This document shows positions 33,485-41,912 of a stretch of 64,000 nt of DNA, one piece after another. A program made the translations under genes and the position numbers. Source of the DNA: Streptomyces misionensis (GTDB taxonomy: Bacteria > Actinomycetota > Actinomycetes > Streptomycetales > Streptomycetaceae); the NCBI RefSeq assembly GCF_007896895.1, contig NZ_VOGW01000177.1:10002-74001 (forward strand), written 5' to 3'. Within the stretch, counting starts at the first letter, position 1. Every line of letters begins with the position of its first letter. The notes under the pieces were generated by a model. The model was given only the letters and a program-made list of their open reading frames with translations. It had not been told where the DNA came from and did not search any database.

Positions 33485-34107
33485 CCAGTCCGTAAACGCC
33501 ACGGCCTGTGACGCCGGGGTGAAAGGTTTGCCGACAAGGCGTTGAGGCCGCTCCGCTTTACCAAATCTTGGTAATCGGGGCGGCTGTTACTCCGAGTAAA
33601 TCAAGGCCGTTGATCTGTCTGGTTTCGTACAGGGATCAACGGCTTTGTTCTGCCCTGGGATGCGACCGAGTGTCGCGCTCCGAGATCACGCGGACGTTTC
33701 TCGGTTATCCGGCCGTTACTAGCCAGTAACGAACCCCCTTGTGCAGGCGGCCAATTTGCACCACGATCGGCGACGCTCGGTCCATTCCCGTACCCCGGCA
33801 TCCGGTCGGGGCGAGGGAGACTCTGGGTCCCCACCGAGCAGAGCCGGCGGCAGTGGCGCCGGGTCTTGGGCAGGGGGGTCTTCGCCGGCCGGCGAAGCCT
33901 GTCCAGCAAGGTTGTGCGTGATGTGCGTCAGGCGCGACCAGTGGTTGTCGCTCGGGGGTGATCGCCGGTGATTCGGGCGCGGTACGCGCCGCCGAGCGCG
34001 GGCGCTCTCCTTCCCGAGGACGTAGCACTTCTCCCATCCCTGCCCGGCTGAGCCGCCGACCGTGGGCGAGACCGGGCCAGGAGATGTACGTCCGAGAAGG
34101 AGGAAAT
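33485..34107 (+). promoter_or_regulatory. Palindrome-rich 623-bp leader of the DUF6230 locus
   Basis: No gene is supported here. Five inverted repeats can be read: TTACCAA-ATC-TTGGTAA (33558-33574); TTACTC-C-GAGTAA (33587-33599); GCCGTTGATC with its complement after an 18-base loop (33606-33643); CGTTACT-AGCC-AGTAACG (33714-33731); and CTTCGCCGGCCGGCGAAG (33880-33897), a perfect 18-bp palindrome. The second and fourth share TTACT...AGTAA. The third could terminate the thioredoxin transcript. The rest look like operators or leader structure for the gene at 34108. No known riboswitch was recognised. Confidence 0.6.
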
Positions 34108-34740
34108 ATGGAGTCCCAGGTGCGTGGCGGGACCAGATGGAAGCGGTTCGCTGTGGTCATGGTGCCCAGCGTGGCCGCCACTGCGTGCATAGGTGTCGCC
34201 CTCGCGCAGGGCGCGCTCGCCGCCTCGTTCAGCGTGTCCGGTCAGTCCTTCAAGGTGACCGCGGACAAGCTGGTCGGTCAGGGCTTCGAGCAGTACGGCG
34301 CGCTCGACAACGGCTACACCCTCAGCGGTGATCAGACCGCCCACCCGGTGGCGGTCTCGGCCTTCAACTCGGCCGAGATCACCAACATGTGCCAGTCGGT
34401 CGTCACGCCGAACATCCCGGTGCTGGGTTCGGTGAGCCTCGTGCTGAAGGCGGGCGCGAACAAGCCGGTCGAGGCCAGTCAGCTGTACATCGACCTCGAT
34501 GACCTCAGCGCCGACGCCACCTTCAAGAACATCGACATCGGTGTTGCGGCCAAGGACGCCGGCAAGGGTCCTGGCATGAAGGGCGGCAAGGAGCAGGCCA
34601 ACCCGTTCGGCTTCGCGCAGCAGGCCGACTCGGCCACGCTGACCGGCGTGAAGCAGACGGCGTGGGCGACCACGGCCGGCACCTTCAAGCTCAGCGGTCT
34701 GCACATGTCCGTCTCGGCGGGCACGCACGAGTGCTACTAG
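34108..34740 (+). CDS. DUF6230 exported protein
   Basis: A 210-residue protein with an N-terminal signal or anchor (WKRFAVVMVPSVAATACIGVALAQGALAASFS region, residues ~11-42). The mature part is Ser/Thr/Ala-rich, with two Cys (NMCQSV and the terminal HECY) that could form a disulfide. Relatives have been labelled cholesterol esterase, but no lipase Gly-x-Ser-x-Gly motif is visible. GAGAAGGAGGAAAT precedes the ATG. It is the first gene of a three-gene envelope locus. Function is unknown. Confidence 0.82.
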   Translation: MESQVRGGTRWKRFAVVMVPSVAATACIGVALAQGALAASFSVSGQSFKVTADKLVGQGFEQYGALDNGYTLSGDQTAHPVAVSAFNSAEITNMCQSVVTPNIPVLGSVSLVLKAGANKPVEASQLYIDLDDLSADATFKNIDIGVAAKDAGKGPGMKGGKEQANPFGFAQQADSATLTGVKQTAWATTAGTFKLSGLHMSVSAGTHECY

Positions 34741-34752
34741 GCACTCGATGAC

Positions 34753-34781
34753 GGGCGGGGGAGCCGACGGCGCCCCCGCCC
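34753..34781 (+). terminator. Intercistronic hairpin
   Basis: GGGCGGGGG and CCCCCGCCC form a 9-bp stem with an 11-base loop between the DUF6230 and DUF6114 genes. It may terminate part of the transcripts or stabilise the upstream message. Confidence 0.5.
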
Positions 34782-34856
34782 GCGCCAGTTGGACCGCGTT
34801 TTCACACGCGGCACACATCACCACCACAGCAACGCTGCACCAGGGAGCTGTTTTCC

Positions 34857-35405
34857 ATGAGCGCCGAGACCCCTGCCGCCGACCCCGGCCAGTTCACCCG
34901 CCGGAGGCAGCAGTTCCGCGCCTGGCGGGGCACGCGTCCGTTCTGGGCCGGTGTGCTCGTCATCTTCGGCGGCTTTCTCATCCTGTACTTCCCGTACGCA
35001 CACCTCCAGCTGGGCCATCTCTCGATGACGATGGGGACTCCCGGCGGCTCCAGTTCCCTGATCATCGGTGTGCTGCTCATCGTTCTCGGCATCACCCTCT
35101 GGGTCCAGCAGCACATCCGGGTCTTCGCGGGCATCGCGGCGATCCTGCTGGCGCTGGTGTCCATTCCGCTGTCCAACATCGGCGGCTTCATCGTCGGCTT
35201 CCTGTCCGCGCTGATCGGCGGGGCGATGGCCGTGGCCTGGGCGCCCGGCGCGCCGCCGCAGCCGCAGCCGCCGGCCGGGGCGGTCCCCGGCGCGGGCGGC
35301 GCCCCCGAGGCCGCACCGCTGCCGGACCAGCGCATGGGCGAGCCGACCGACCTGTCAGGAACGAGCCCGGCCAACGGGGCGAACGGGAGGCACAGTGCCG
35401 GCTGA
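34857..35405 (+). CDS. DUF6114 integral membrane protein
   Basis: A 182-residue protein with four hydrophobic segments (FWAGVLVIFGGFLILYFPY; SSLIIGVLLIVLGITLWV; FAGIAAILLALVSIPL; GGFIVGFLSALIGGAMAVAW). A Pro/Gly/Ala-rich cytoplasmic-type tail of about 55 residues follows. It sits between two exported proteins and overlaps the third gene by 11 bp, implying a shared envelope complex. Function is unknown. Confidence 0.85.
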   Translation: MSAETPAADPGQFTRRRQQFRAWRGTRPFWAGVLVIFGGFLILYFPYAHLQLGHLSMTMGTPGGSSSLIIGVLLIVLGITLWVQQHIRVFAGIAAILLALVSIPLSNIGGFIVGFLSALIGGAMAVAWAPGAPPQPQPPAGAVPGAGGAPEAAPLPDQRMGEPTDLSGTSPANGANGRHSAG

Positions 35406-36798
35406 CGAGGTGACGCGCGGGAGCGATACGGAGGAGCCCCGCGCCAGAACCGGACCGCGCCACGCGGCCCCCAGAAAGCCGCTGTTCACCAGATTCCACA
35501 TGCCGGCCGGCAAGGCGATAGCCACCGTGGCGATGCCGACGGCCGTGCTCATGGGCATGGGCTTCACCTCCACGCTCGCCATCGCGGCGGGCGGCGGCGA
35601 CGGCCCGTCCCCGTCGACCTCGGCCAAGAGCCTGACGGCCGACGAGTACAAGGACTGCGTGAAGGCGCTGGACGACGCCAAGGACCCGTCGGCCTCGCCC
35701 TCGCCGTCCGCCTCGGCGGACCGGTCCGAGACGCCGACGCCCTCGTCCTCGGCGAGCGCCGACGCCGGGAAGGACTCCGGCAAGGACACGGGCAAGGACA
35801 CGTCCGGATCGCCGTCCTCCGACTCCGGCTCCGCCGGCTCGGGTTCGGCCGGCTCGGGCTCGGCCGATTCAGGTTCGGCCGATTCAGGTTCGGCCGATCC
35901 GGGTTCGGCCGGGAAGACCGAGCAGAAGCCGGCCGGGACCTCCGGGTCCGCCGGCTCGGACTCCGGTGCGACGACGCCCGGTACGACGGCGGGCCAGAGC
36001 GGCGGCGGGCTGCTGGGCACCATCGGCGACACGCTCGGGAACATCCTCACCGGCGGCGCCAAGGACACCCCCACGGCGTCCGCGAGCCCCACGCCCACGG
36101 CGACCCCGTCGGCCTCGGCCTCGGCCTCGAAGCCCGCCGGCACCGTCAAGGACACCACGTCCAAGACCGTCAAGACGGTCGGGGACACGGTGAAGAACAC
36201 CACCGACAAGGTCTCCAAGGCGGCCGACGACGCGGGCAGGACGGTCAAGGACACGGCCGGGTCGGCCACCGCGAGCCCGACCGCCGGCGCCGACCCGTCC
36301 GCGAGTGCGACCCCTTCGGCGCAGGACTGCCCGGTGGCCACCACCGACGAGGGCGGCGTCGACAACCAGGTGCCGGTGGCGGACGACCCCTGGTACCTCA
36401 GCGCCAGCTCGCTGCTGCTGAAGGGCGCCGACTACCAGGGCATCGTCGAGGTCAGGGCGGCGAACGGCACCACCAAGAAGGCGCTGAAGTACGTGGTCTC
36501 CGACGGCACCGACATCGGCGACCTGCACCAGACGGTGGAGGACAAGCTCACCGGCAAGACGTACCACGTCCAGGCCGCCAAGGGCTCGACGTCGACGATC
36601 CGCGACGGCAAGACGGTGATGTACACCGAGAAGATCTCGGGCAATCTGTTCGGGCTGATCCCCATGACGTTCAGCCCCGACAGCCCGCCCCCGCTGAACC
36701 TGCCGCTGATCTACTTCACCAATGTGAAGGTGACCCAGGCGGCCCAGTTCGGCGGCACCCTGCACGTGCCCGGGATGCACGTGTACACGACCGGCTGA
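35395..36798 (+). CDS. Large Ser/Ala/Asp-rich exported protein
   Basis: A 467-residue protein. A positively charged N-terminus (residues 1-36) precedes a membrane segment (IATVAMPTAVLMGMGFTSTLAIAA), suggesting an N-terminal anchor or signal. Next comes a disordered Ser/Ala/Pro/Asp region (to ~290) with five 5-residue tandem units, and an amphipathic lysine-rich stretch (VKDTTSKTVKTVGDTVKNTT). The C-terminal ~170-residue domain is beta-rich, starting near QDCPVATTDEGG and ending LHVPGMHVYTTG. It may span the wall and display that domain. The GTG start overlaps the DUF6114 stop. No homologue of known function is recognised. Confidence 0.78.
   Translation: MPADEVTRGSDTEEPRARTGPRHAAPRKPLFTRFHMPAGKAIATVAMPTAVLMGMGFTSTLAIAAGGGDGPSPSTSAKSLTADEYKDCVKALDDAKDPSASPSPSASADRSETPTPSSSASADAGKDSGKDTGKDTSGSPSSDSGSAGSGSAGSGSADSGSADSGSADPGSAGKTEQKPAGTSGSAGSDSGATTPGTTAGQSGGGLLGTIGDTLGNILTGGAKDTPTASASPTPTATPSASASASKPAGTVKDTTSKTVKTVGDTVKNTTDKVSKAADDAGRTVKDTAGSATASPTAGADPSASATPSAQDCPVATTDEGGVDNQVPVADDPWYLSASSLLLKGADYQGIVEVRAANGTTKKALKYVVSDGTDIGDLHQTVEDKLTGKTYHVQAAKGSTSTIRDGKTVMYTEKISGNLFGLIPMTFSPDSPPPLNLPLIYFTNVKVTQAAQFGGTLHVPGMHVYTTG
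35836..35910 (+). repeat. Five 15-bp tandem repeats
   Basis: Five consecutive 15-bp units encode GSGSA, GSGSA, DSGSA, DSGSA, DPGSA. Units three and four are identical (GATTCAGGTTCGGCC). This is a candidate variable-number repeat in the wall-spanning part of the exported protein. Confidence 0.85.
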
Positions 36799-36836
36799 CC
36801 GGTCCCCAGGTCCCGTCCGGGAGCCGCAACACAGCA

Positions 36837-36868
36837 GAGGGCGCCCCCCGTTCGCGGGGGGCGCCCTC
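36837..36868. terminator. Strong bidirectional terminator
   Basis: A perfect 14-bp stem (GAGGGCGCCCCCCG and its complement) closed by a TTCG tetraloop, between the exported protein gene and the converging pyk gene. Confidence 0.85.
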
Positions 36869-36895
36869 AGCGCCGTGCGAAGCCTGCGGGGTACG

Positions 36896-38320
36896 TCAGT
36901 TGTCGCTGCCCAGGTGGTGGACCCGGATCAGGTTGGTGGTGCCGGGGACACCGGGGGGCGAACCGGCGGTGATCACCACGGTGGCGCCCGTCTCGAAGCG
37001 GCCCAGCTTGGCCAGCTCCTGGTCCACCTGCTCGACCATGTCGTCGGTGGTGTTCACGAACGGCACCACGTGCGGCTCCACGCCCCAGCTCAGCGTGAGC
37101 TGGTTGCGGGTGGCCTCCTCGGTGGTGAAGGCGAGGATCGGCTGGGCGGCGCGGTAGCGGGACAGCCGGCGCGCGGTGTCGCCGGACTGGGTGAAGGCCA
37201 CCAGGCCCCGGCCGCCGAGGAAGTCGGCGATCTCGCAGGCCGCGCGGGCCACCGAACCGCCCTGGGTGCGCGGCTTCTTGCCCGGCACCAGCGGCTGGAG
37301 GCCCTTGGAGAGCAGCTCCTGCTCGGCGGCCTGGACGATCTTCGACATCGTCTTGACCGTCTCGATCGGGTAGGCGCCCACCGAGGACTCGGCGGACAGC
37401 ATCACCGCGTCGGCGCCGTCCAGGATCGCGTTGGCCACGTCGGAGGCCTCGGCGCGGGTCGGACGGGAGTTGGTGATCATCGACTCCATCATCTGGGTCG
37501 CCACGATCACGGGCTTGGCGTTGCGCCGGCACAGCTCGATCAGGCGCTTCTGCACCATGGGGACCTTCTCGAGCGGGTACTCCACCGCGAGGTCGCCGCG
37601 GGCCACCATCACGGCGTCGAAAGCCGCGACGACGTCCTGCATGTTCTCCACCGCCTGCGGCTTCTCCACCTTGGCGATGACCGGGACCCGGCGGCCCTCC
37701 TCGTCCATGACGCGGTGCACGTCCTGGACGTCCTTGGCGTCGCGCACGAAGGACAGGGCGACCAGGTCGCAGCCCATGCGCAGCGCGAAGCGCAGGTCCT
37801 CGACGTCCTTCTCGCTCAGCGCGGGCACGTTGACGGCCGCGCCGGGCAGGTTGATGCCCTTGTGGTCGGAGACGACACCGCCCTCGATGACGATGGTGCG
37901 GACCCGGGGGCCCTCCACGTCCACGACCTTCAGCTCGACGTTGCCGTCGTTGATCAGGACCTGGTCGCCGCGCGAGACGTCGCCCGGCAGCCCCTTGTAC
38001 GTCGTCCCGCAGATGTGCTTGTCACCGGGCACGTCCTCGGTGGTGATGACGAACTCGTCACCGCGCTCCAGCTCGACCGGGCCCTCGGCGAAGGTCTCCA
38101 GCCGGATCTTCGGGCCCTGGAGGTCGGCGAGGACGCCGATGGGCCGGCCGGTCTCCTTGGAGGCGGCCCGGACGCGGTCGTACCGCGCCTGGTGCTCGGC
38201 GTGGGAGCCGTGGCTGAAGTTGAAGCGGGCCACGTTCATGCCGGCCTCGATCAGGGCGACGAGCATCTCGTGGGAGTCGACCGCGGGGCCGAGAGTACAG
38301 ACGATTTTCGAACGGCGCAT
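36896..38320 (-). CDS. pyk: Pyruvate kinase
   Basis: A 474-residue glycolytic enzyme converting phosphoenolpyruvate and ADP to pyruvate and ATP. MRRSKIVCTLGPA, ARFNFSHGSHAEH, LADLQGPKIR, VIAKVEKPQAVEN, MVARGDLAVEYP and TQMMESMI are intact active-site blocks, and the C-terminal allosteric domain is complete. By position it corresponds to the pyk2-type gene of Streptomyces. A 14-bp palindrome lies 28 bases upstream of the ATG. ackA and pta are further upstream on the same strand. Confidence 0.95.
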   Translation of the reverse strand: MRRSKIVCTLGPAVDSHEMLVALIEAGMNVARFNFSHGSHAEHQARYDRVRAASKETGRPIGVLADLQGPKIRLETFAEGPVELERGDEFVITTEDVPGDKHICGTTYKGLPGDVSRGDQVLINDGNVELKVVDVEGPRVRTIVIEGGVVSDHKGINLPGAAVNVPALSEKDVEDLRFALRMGCDLVALSFVRDAKDVQDVHRVMDEEGRRVPVIAKVEKPQAVENMQDVVAAFDAVMVARGDLAVEYPLEKVPMVQKRLIELCRRNAKPVIVATQMMESMITNSRPTRAEASDVANAILDGADAVMLSAESSVGAYPIETVKTMSKIVQAAEQELLSKGLQPLVPGKKPRTQGGSVARAACEIADFLGGRGLVAFTQSGDTARRLSRYRAAQPILAFTTEEATRNQLTLSWGVEPHVVPFVNTTDDMVEQVDQELAKLGRFETGATVVITAGSPPGVPGTTNLIRVHHLGSDN

Positions 38321-38347
38321 GGGGCGATCCTATCGGTTTGTTTCGCT

Positions 38348-38361
38348 ACGGAATATTCCGT
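38348..38361 (-). promoter_or_regulatory. Palindrome in the pyk promoter
   Basis: ACGGAATATTCCGT is a perfect 14-bp palindrome and AT-rich for this genome. It is followed by a partial repeat of its half (GGCGGAAGATA). It lies between ackA and pyk and may be an operator. Confidence 0.5.
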
Positions 38362-38404
38362 CTGGCGGAAGATACAAATGAGAGGCGTCCTGCTCAGGTG
38401 CTGC

Positions 38405-39613
38405 TCAATTGCTCTTTCCGACCAGCGCATAGGTCTGCGTCGCGATCTCCAGTTCTTCATCCGTCGGCACCACGGCCACGGCCACCCGCGCGGACGCCGG
38501 TGAAATCAGCCGAGCCGGCCCGCCGCGCGCGGCGTTCAGCTCCGGGTCGACCGCCGCGCCCAGCCCCTCCAGGCCCGCGATCGCCGCCTCCCGCACGGGC
38601 GCCGCGTTCTCGCCGACCCCGGCGGTGAAGACGATCGCGTCCACCTTCCCGAGGACGGCGAAATAGGCGCCGATGTACTTCTTGAGCCGGTGAATGTAAA
38701 TGTCGAAGGCGAGAGCGGCTTCTTCGTCGCCCTCGTCGATCCGGCGGCGGATCTCGCGCATGTCGTTGTCCCCGCACAGACCGAACAGTCCGCTCCTCTT
38801 GTTGAGAAGAGTGTCGATCTCGTCCATGGACATTCCGCCAACCCGGGCCAAATGGAAGATGACGGCCGGATCCAGATCACCGGATCGCGTACCCATCACC
38901 AGGCCCTCCAAAGGCGTCAGTCCCATGGAGGTGTCCACGCACCGGCCCCGCTCCACGGCCGAGGCGGAGGCGCCGTTGCCCAGGTGGAGCACGATCACGT
39001 TCACCTCGGACGGGTCCTTGCCCAGCAGCCGCGCGGCCTCGCGCGAGACGTAGGCGTGCGAGGTGCCGTGGAAGCCGTAGCGGCGCACCCGGTAGCGGTC
39101 GGCGATCCTCGGGTCGATCGCGTAGCGCGCCGCCGACTCCGGCATGGTGGTGTGGAACGCGGTGTCGAACACGGCGACCTGCGGCAGGTCGGGACGGAGC
39201 GCCCGGGCGGTGCGGATGCCGGTCAGATTGGCGGGGTTGTGCAGCGGGGCGACCGGGATCAGCCGCTCGATCTCGGTGAGCACGCCGTCGTCGACGACCG
39301 TGGGCTCGGTGAAGAACATCCCGCCGTGCACCACCCGGTGCCCGATCGCGAGCAGGTCCGGCGAGTCGAGGCCCACGCCGTCCCGGGCCAGCTCCCCGGC
39401 GACCGCCTTGAGCGCCGCGTCGTGGTCGGCGATCGGGCCGTTCTGCTCCCGCCGCTCGCCGCTCGGGACGCAGGTGTGTTCCATCCGGGAGGTCTGCTCG
39501 CCGATCCGCTCGACCAGCCCGACGGCGAGCCGGCTCGCGTCCCGCATGTCGAGCAGCTGGTACTTCAGCGACGAGGAACCGGAGTTGAGGACGAGGACAC
39601 GGGTCGCGGTCAC
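38405..39613 (-). CDS. ackA: Acetate kinase
   Basis: A 402-residue enzyme of the acetyl phosphate pathway. VLVLNSGSSSLKYQLL at the N-terminus binds phosphate, and HRVVHGG, YGFHGTSHAYVS, LHLGNGAS and FTAGVGENA are the conserved blocks. The GTG at 39613 overlaps the pta stop (GTGA), so the two enzymes of the acetyl-CoA to acetate route are made together. Confidence 0.95.
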   Translation of the reverse strand: MTATRVLVLNSGSSSLKYQLLDMRDASRLAVGLVERIGEQTSRMEHTCVPSGERREQNGPIADHDAALKAVAGELARDGVGLDSPDLLAIGHRVVHGGMFFTEPTVVDDGVLTEIERLIPVAPLHNPANLTGIRTARALRPDLPQVAVFDTAFHTTMPESAARYAIDPRIADRYRVRRYGFHGTSHAYVSREAARLLGKDPSEVNVIVLHLGNGASASAVERGRCVDTSMGLTPLEGLVMGTRSGDLDPAVIFHLARVGGMSMDEIDTLLNKRSGLFGLCGDNDMREIRRRIDEGDEEAALAFDIYIHRLKKYIGAYFAVLGKVDAIVFTAGVGENAAPVREAAIAGLEGLGAAVDPELNAARGGPARLISPASARVAVAVVPTDEELEIATQTYALVGKSN

Positions 39614-41709
39614 GGTACGGGCACGCTCTCTGCTCGGTCGGCGGATGTCTGGGCCTGGATGGCGGTGATGGCCACGGTCGTCACGATGTCCTGCACCAGG
39701 GCGCCCCGGGACAGGTCGTTGACCGGCTTGCGCAGCCCCTGGAGGACCGGTCCGACGGCGATCGCGCCGGCCGAGCGCTGCACGGCCTTGTAGGTGTTGT
39801 TGCCGGTGTTGAGGTCGGGGAAGATCAGCACGGTGGCCTGCCCGGCGACCTCGGAGCCCGGCAGCTTGGTGGCGGCGACGGACGGCTCCACCGCCGCGTC
39901 GTACTGGATCGGCCCCTCGATCTTCAGGTCGGGCCGGCGGGCCCGCACCAGCTCGGTGGCCGTGCGCACCTTGTCGACGTCGGCGCCCGAGCCGGAGGTG
40001 CCCGTGGAGTACGACAGCATCGCGATCCGCGGCTCCACCCCGAACCGGGCCGCGGTGGCGGCCGACTGGACGGCGATGTCCGCCAGCTGCTCGGCGTCCG
40101 GGTCCGGGTTGACCGCGCAGTCGCCGTAGACCAGCACCTTGTCGGCCAGGCACATGAAGAACACCGAGGAGACGATCGAGGCCTCCGGGCGGGTCTTGAT
40201 GATCTCGAAGGCCGGGCGGATGGTGGCCGCGGTGGAGTGCACCGAACCGGAGACCATGCCGTCGGCCAGGCCCTCCTCGACCATCAGGGTGCCGAAGTAG
40301 TTCACGTCCGTGACCACGTCGTACGCCAGCTCCACCGTCACGCCCTTGTGGGCGCGCAGCGCCGCGTACTTCTCCGCGAAGGCGTCGCGCAGCTCGGAGG
40401 TGGCCGGGTCGATCAGCCGGGTGTCGCCGAGGTCGATGCCGAGATCCGCGGCCTTCTTGCGGATCTGGTCGGCGGGCCCCAGCAGGGTCAGGTCGCACAC
40501 GCCCCGGCGCATCAGCACCTCGGCCGCGTGCAGCACCCGCTCCTCGGTGCCCTCCGGCAGCACCACCCGGCGCCGGTCGGCGCGGGCCCGCTCCAGCAGC
40601 TTGTGCTCGAACATCATCGGGGTGACCCGGTCGCCGCTCGACGCGGCGACCCGGCCGGCCAGGTCCACCGTGTCGACGTGGCGCTCGAACAGGCCCAGCG
40701 CGGTCTCCGCCTTGCGCGGGGTGGCCGCCGTCATCCGGCCCTCCAGCGAGAACAGCCGCTCGGCGGTCGGGAAGCTGTTGCCGCGCACGGACAGCACCGG
40801 GGTGCCGGGGGCGAGCCGGGCGGCCAGGGTGAGGATCTCCTCGCTCGGCACCTCGTCCAGGGTGAGCAGCACACCGGCTATCGGCGGGGTGCCGGCGCTG
40901 TGCGCGGCCAGCGCGCCGACGACCAGGTCGGCGCGGTCCCCGGGGGTGACGACCATGCAGCCCGGCGTCAGCGCGGGCAGGAACCGCGGCAGCATCGCAC
41001 CGCCGAAGACGAAGTCGAGGGTGTCCCGGGCGAGCCCGGAGTCGTCGCCGAGCAGCACCCGGGCGTCGAGGGCCTGGGCGATCTGGGCGACGGTCGGCGC
41101 GGACAGCGCGGGCTCGTCGGGCAGCACGTAGCAGGGCACCGGCAGCCGGGAGGACAGCCGCGCGGCGATGTCGTCGCGGTCCTCGCGGGCCACCCGGTTG
41201 GCGACCATCGCGAGCACGTCGCAGCCGAGGCCGTGGTAGGCGCGGTAGGCGTTGCGGACCTCCGCGCGCACCGACTCGGCGGTGTGGCCGCGGCCGCCGA
41301 CCACCGGGAGCACCAGGGCGCCGAACTCGTTGGCGAGGCGGGCGTTGAGGGCCAGCTCGTCGGGGAGCTGGGTGGCGGCGAAGTCGGTGCCGAGGACGAG
41401 GACCACGTCGTAGTCGCGGGCCAGCCGGTTGAAGCGGTCGACGAGCGTGGAGACCAGCTCGTCGGTGCCCCGCTCGGCCTGGAGCGCGGACGCCTCCCGG
41501 TAGTCCAGGCCGACCACGGTCGCCGGGTCCTGGGAGAGGCGGTAGCGCGCCCGCAGCAGGTCGAACATCCGGTCGGGTCCGTCGTGCACGAGTGGACGGA
41601 AGACGCCCACCCGGTCGGCCTGCCGGGTCAGGAGTTCCATGACCCCCAGCTCCACGACCTGACGGCCGTCGCCCCGGTCGATGCCGGTCACGTACACGCT
41701 GCGCGTCAC
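39610..41709 (-). CDS. pta: Phosphate acetyltransferase (long form)
   Basis: A 699-residue enzyme converting acetyl-CoA and phosphate to acetyl phosphate. The N-terminal ~360 residues carry a BioD-like P-loop-fold domain and a DRTGG-type domain (SVYVTGIDRGDGRQVVELG). The C-terminal catalytic PTA domain starts near MMFEHKLLERARADRRRVVLPEG and includes GTSGSGADVDKVR and LIFPDLNTGNN. The GTG at 41709 gives the expected length. It is the first gene of the pta-ackA pair, divergent from pfkA. Confidence 0.94.
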   Translation of the reverse strand: MTRSVYVTGIDRGDGRQVVELGVMELLTRQADRVGVFRPLVHDGPDRMFDLLRARYRLSQDPATVVGLDYREASALQAERGTDELVSTLVDRFNRLARDYDVVLVLGTDFAATQLPDELALNARLANEFGALVLPVVGGRGHTAESVRAEVRNAYRAYHGLGCDVLAMVANRVAREDRDDIAARLSSRLPVPCYVLPDEPALSAPTVAQIAQALDARVLLGDDSGLARDTLDFVFGGAMLPRFLPALTPGCMVVTPGDRADLVVGALAAHSAGTPPIAGVLLTLDEVPSEEILTLAARLAPGTPVLSVRGNSFPTAERLFSLEGRMTAATPRKAETALGLFERHVDTVDLAGRVAASSGDRVTPMMFEHKLLERARADRRRVVLPEGTEERVLHAAEVLMRRGVCDLTLLGPADQIRKKAADLGIDLGDTRLIDPATSELRDAFAEKYAALRAHKGVTVELAYDVVTDVNYFGTLMVEEGLADGMVSGSVHSTAATIRPAFEIIKTRPEASIVSSVFFMCLADKVLVYGDCAVNPDPDAEQLADIAVQSAATAARFGVEPRIAMLSYSTGTSGSGADVDKVRTATELVRARRPDLKIEGPIQYDAAVEPSVAATKLPGSEVAGQATVLIFPDLNTGNNTYKAVQRSAGAIAVGPVLQGLRKPVNDLSRGALVQDIVTTVAITAIQAQTSADRAESVPVP

Positions 41710-41912
41710 GTGTCCACTCCGTTTCTCCTGTCGGCACAAAGCCGGCACAAAAGGGTCGGCACAAAAATCGCCCACCAAGGTGAGCAGAACCCTCTTGACA
41801 GTACCCCTCGGCCGGGATAAGGCGCCCGTCAGGATCCCTGTCCTTCCCGGCGGACGTGAAACAATCGGAGACGGCGCACGCACGGACCACAGCGAGCAGG
41901 AGACACAGCACG

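Noticed and set aside
33485-34107. A c-di-AMP or cobalamin riboswitch in the leader
   Set aside because: No conserved core of either class could be matched by eye; only simple palindromes are visible.
34108-34740. Cholesterol esterase
   Set aside because: Relatives carry this label, but no Gly-x-Ser-x-Gly motif or hydrolase triad is visible, so DUF6230 exported protein is the safer call.
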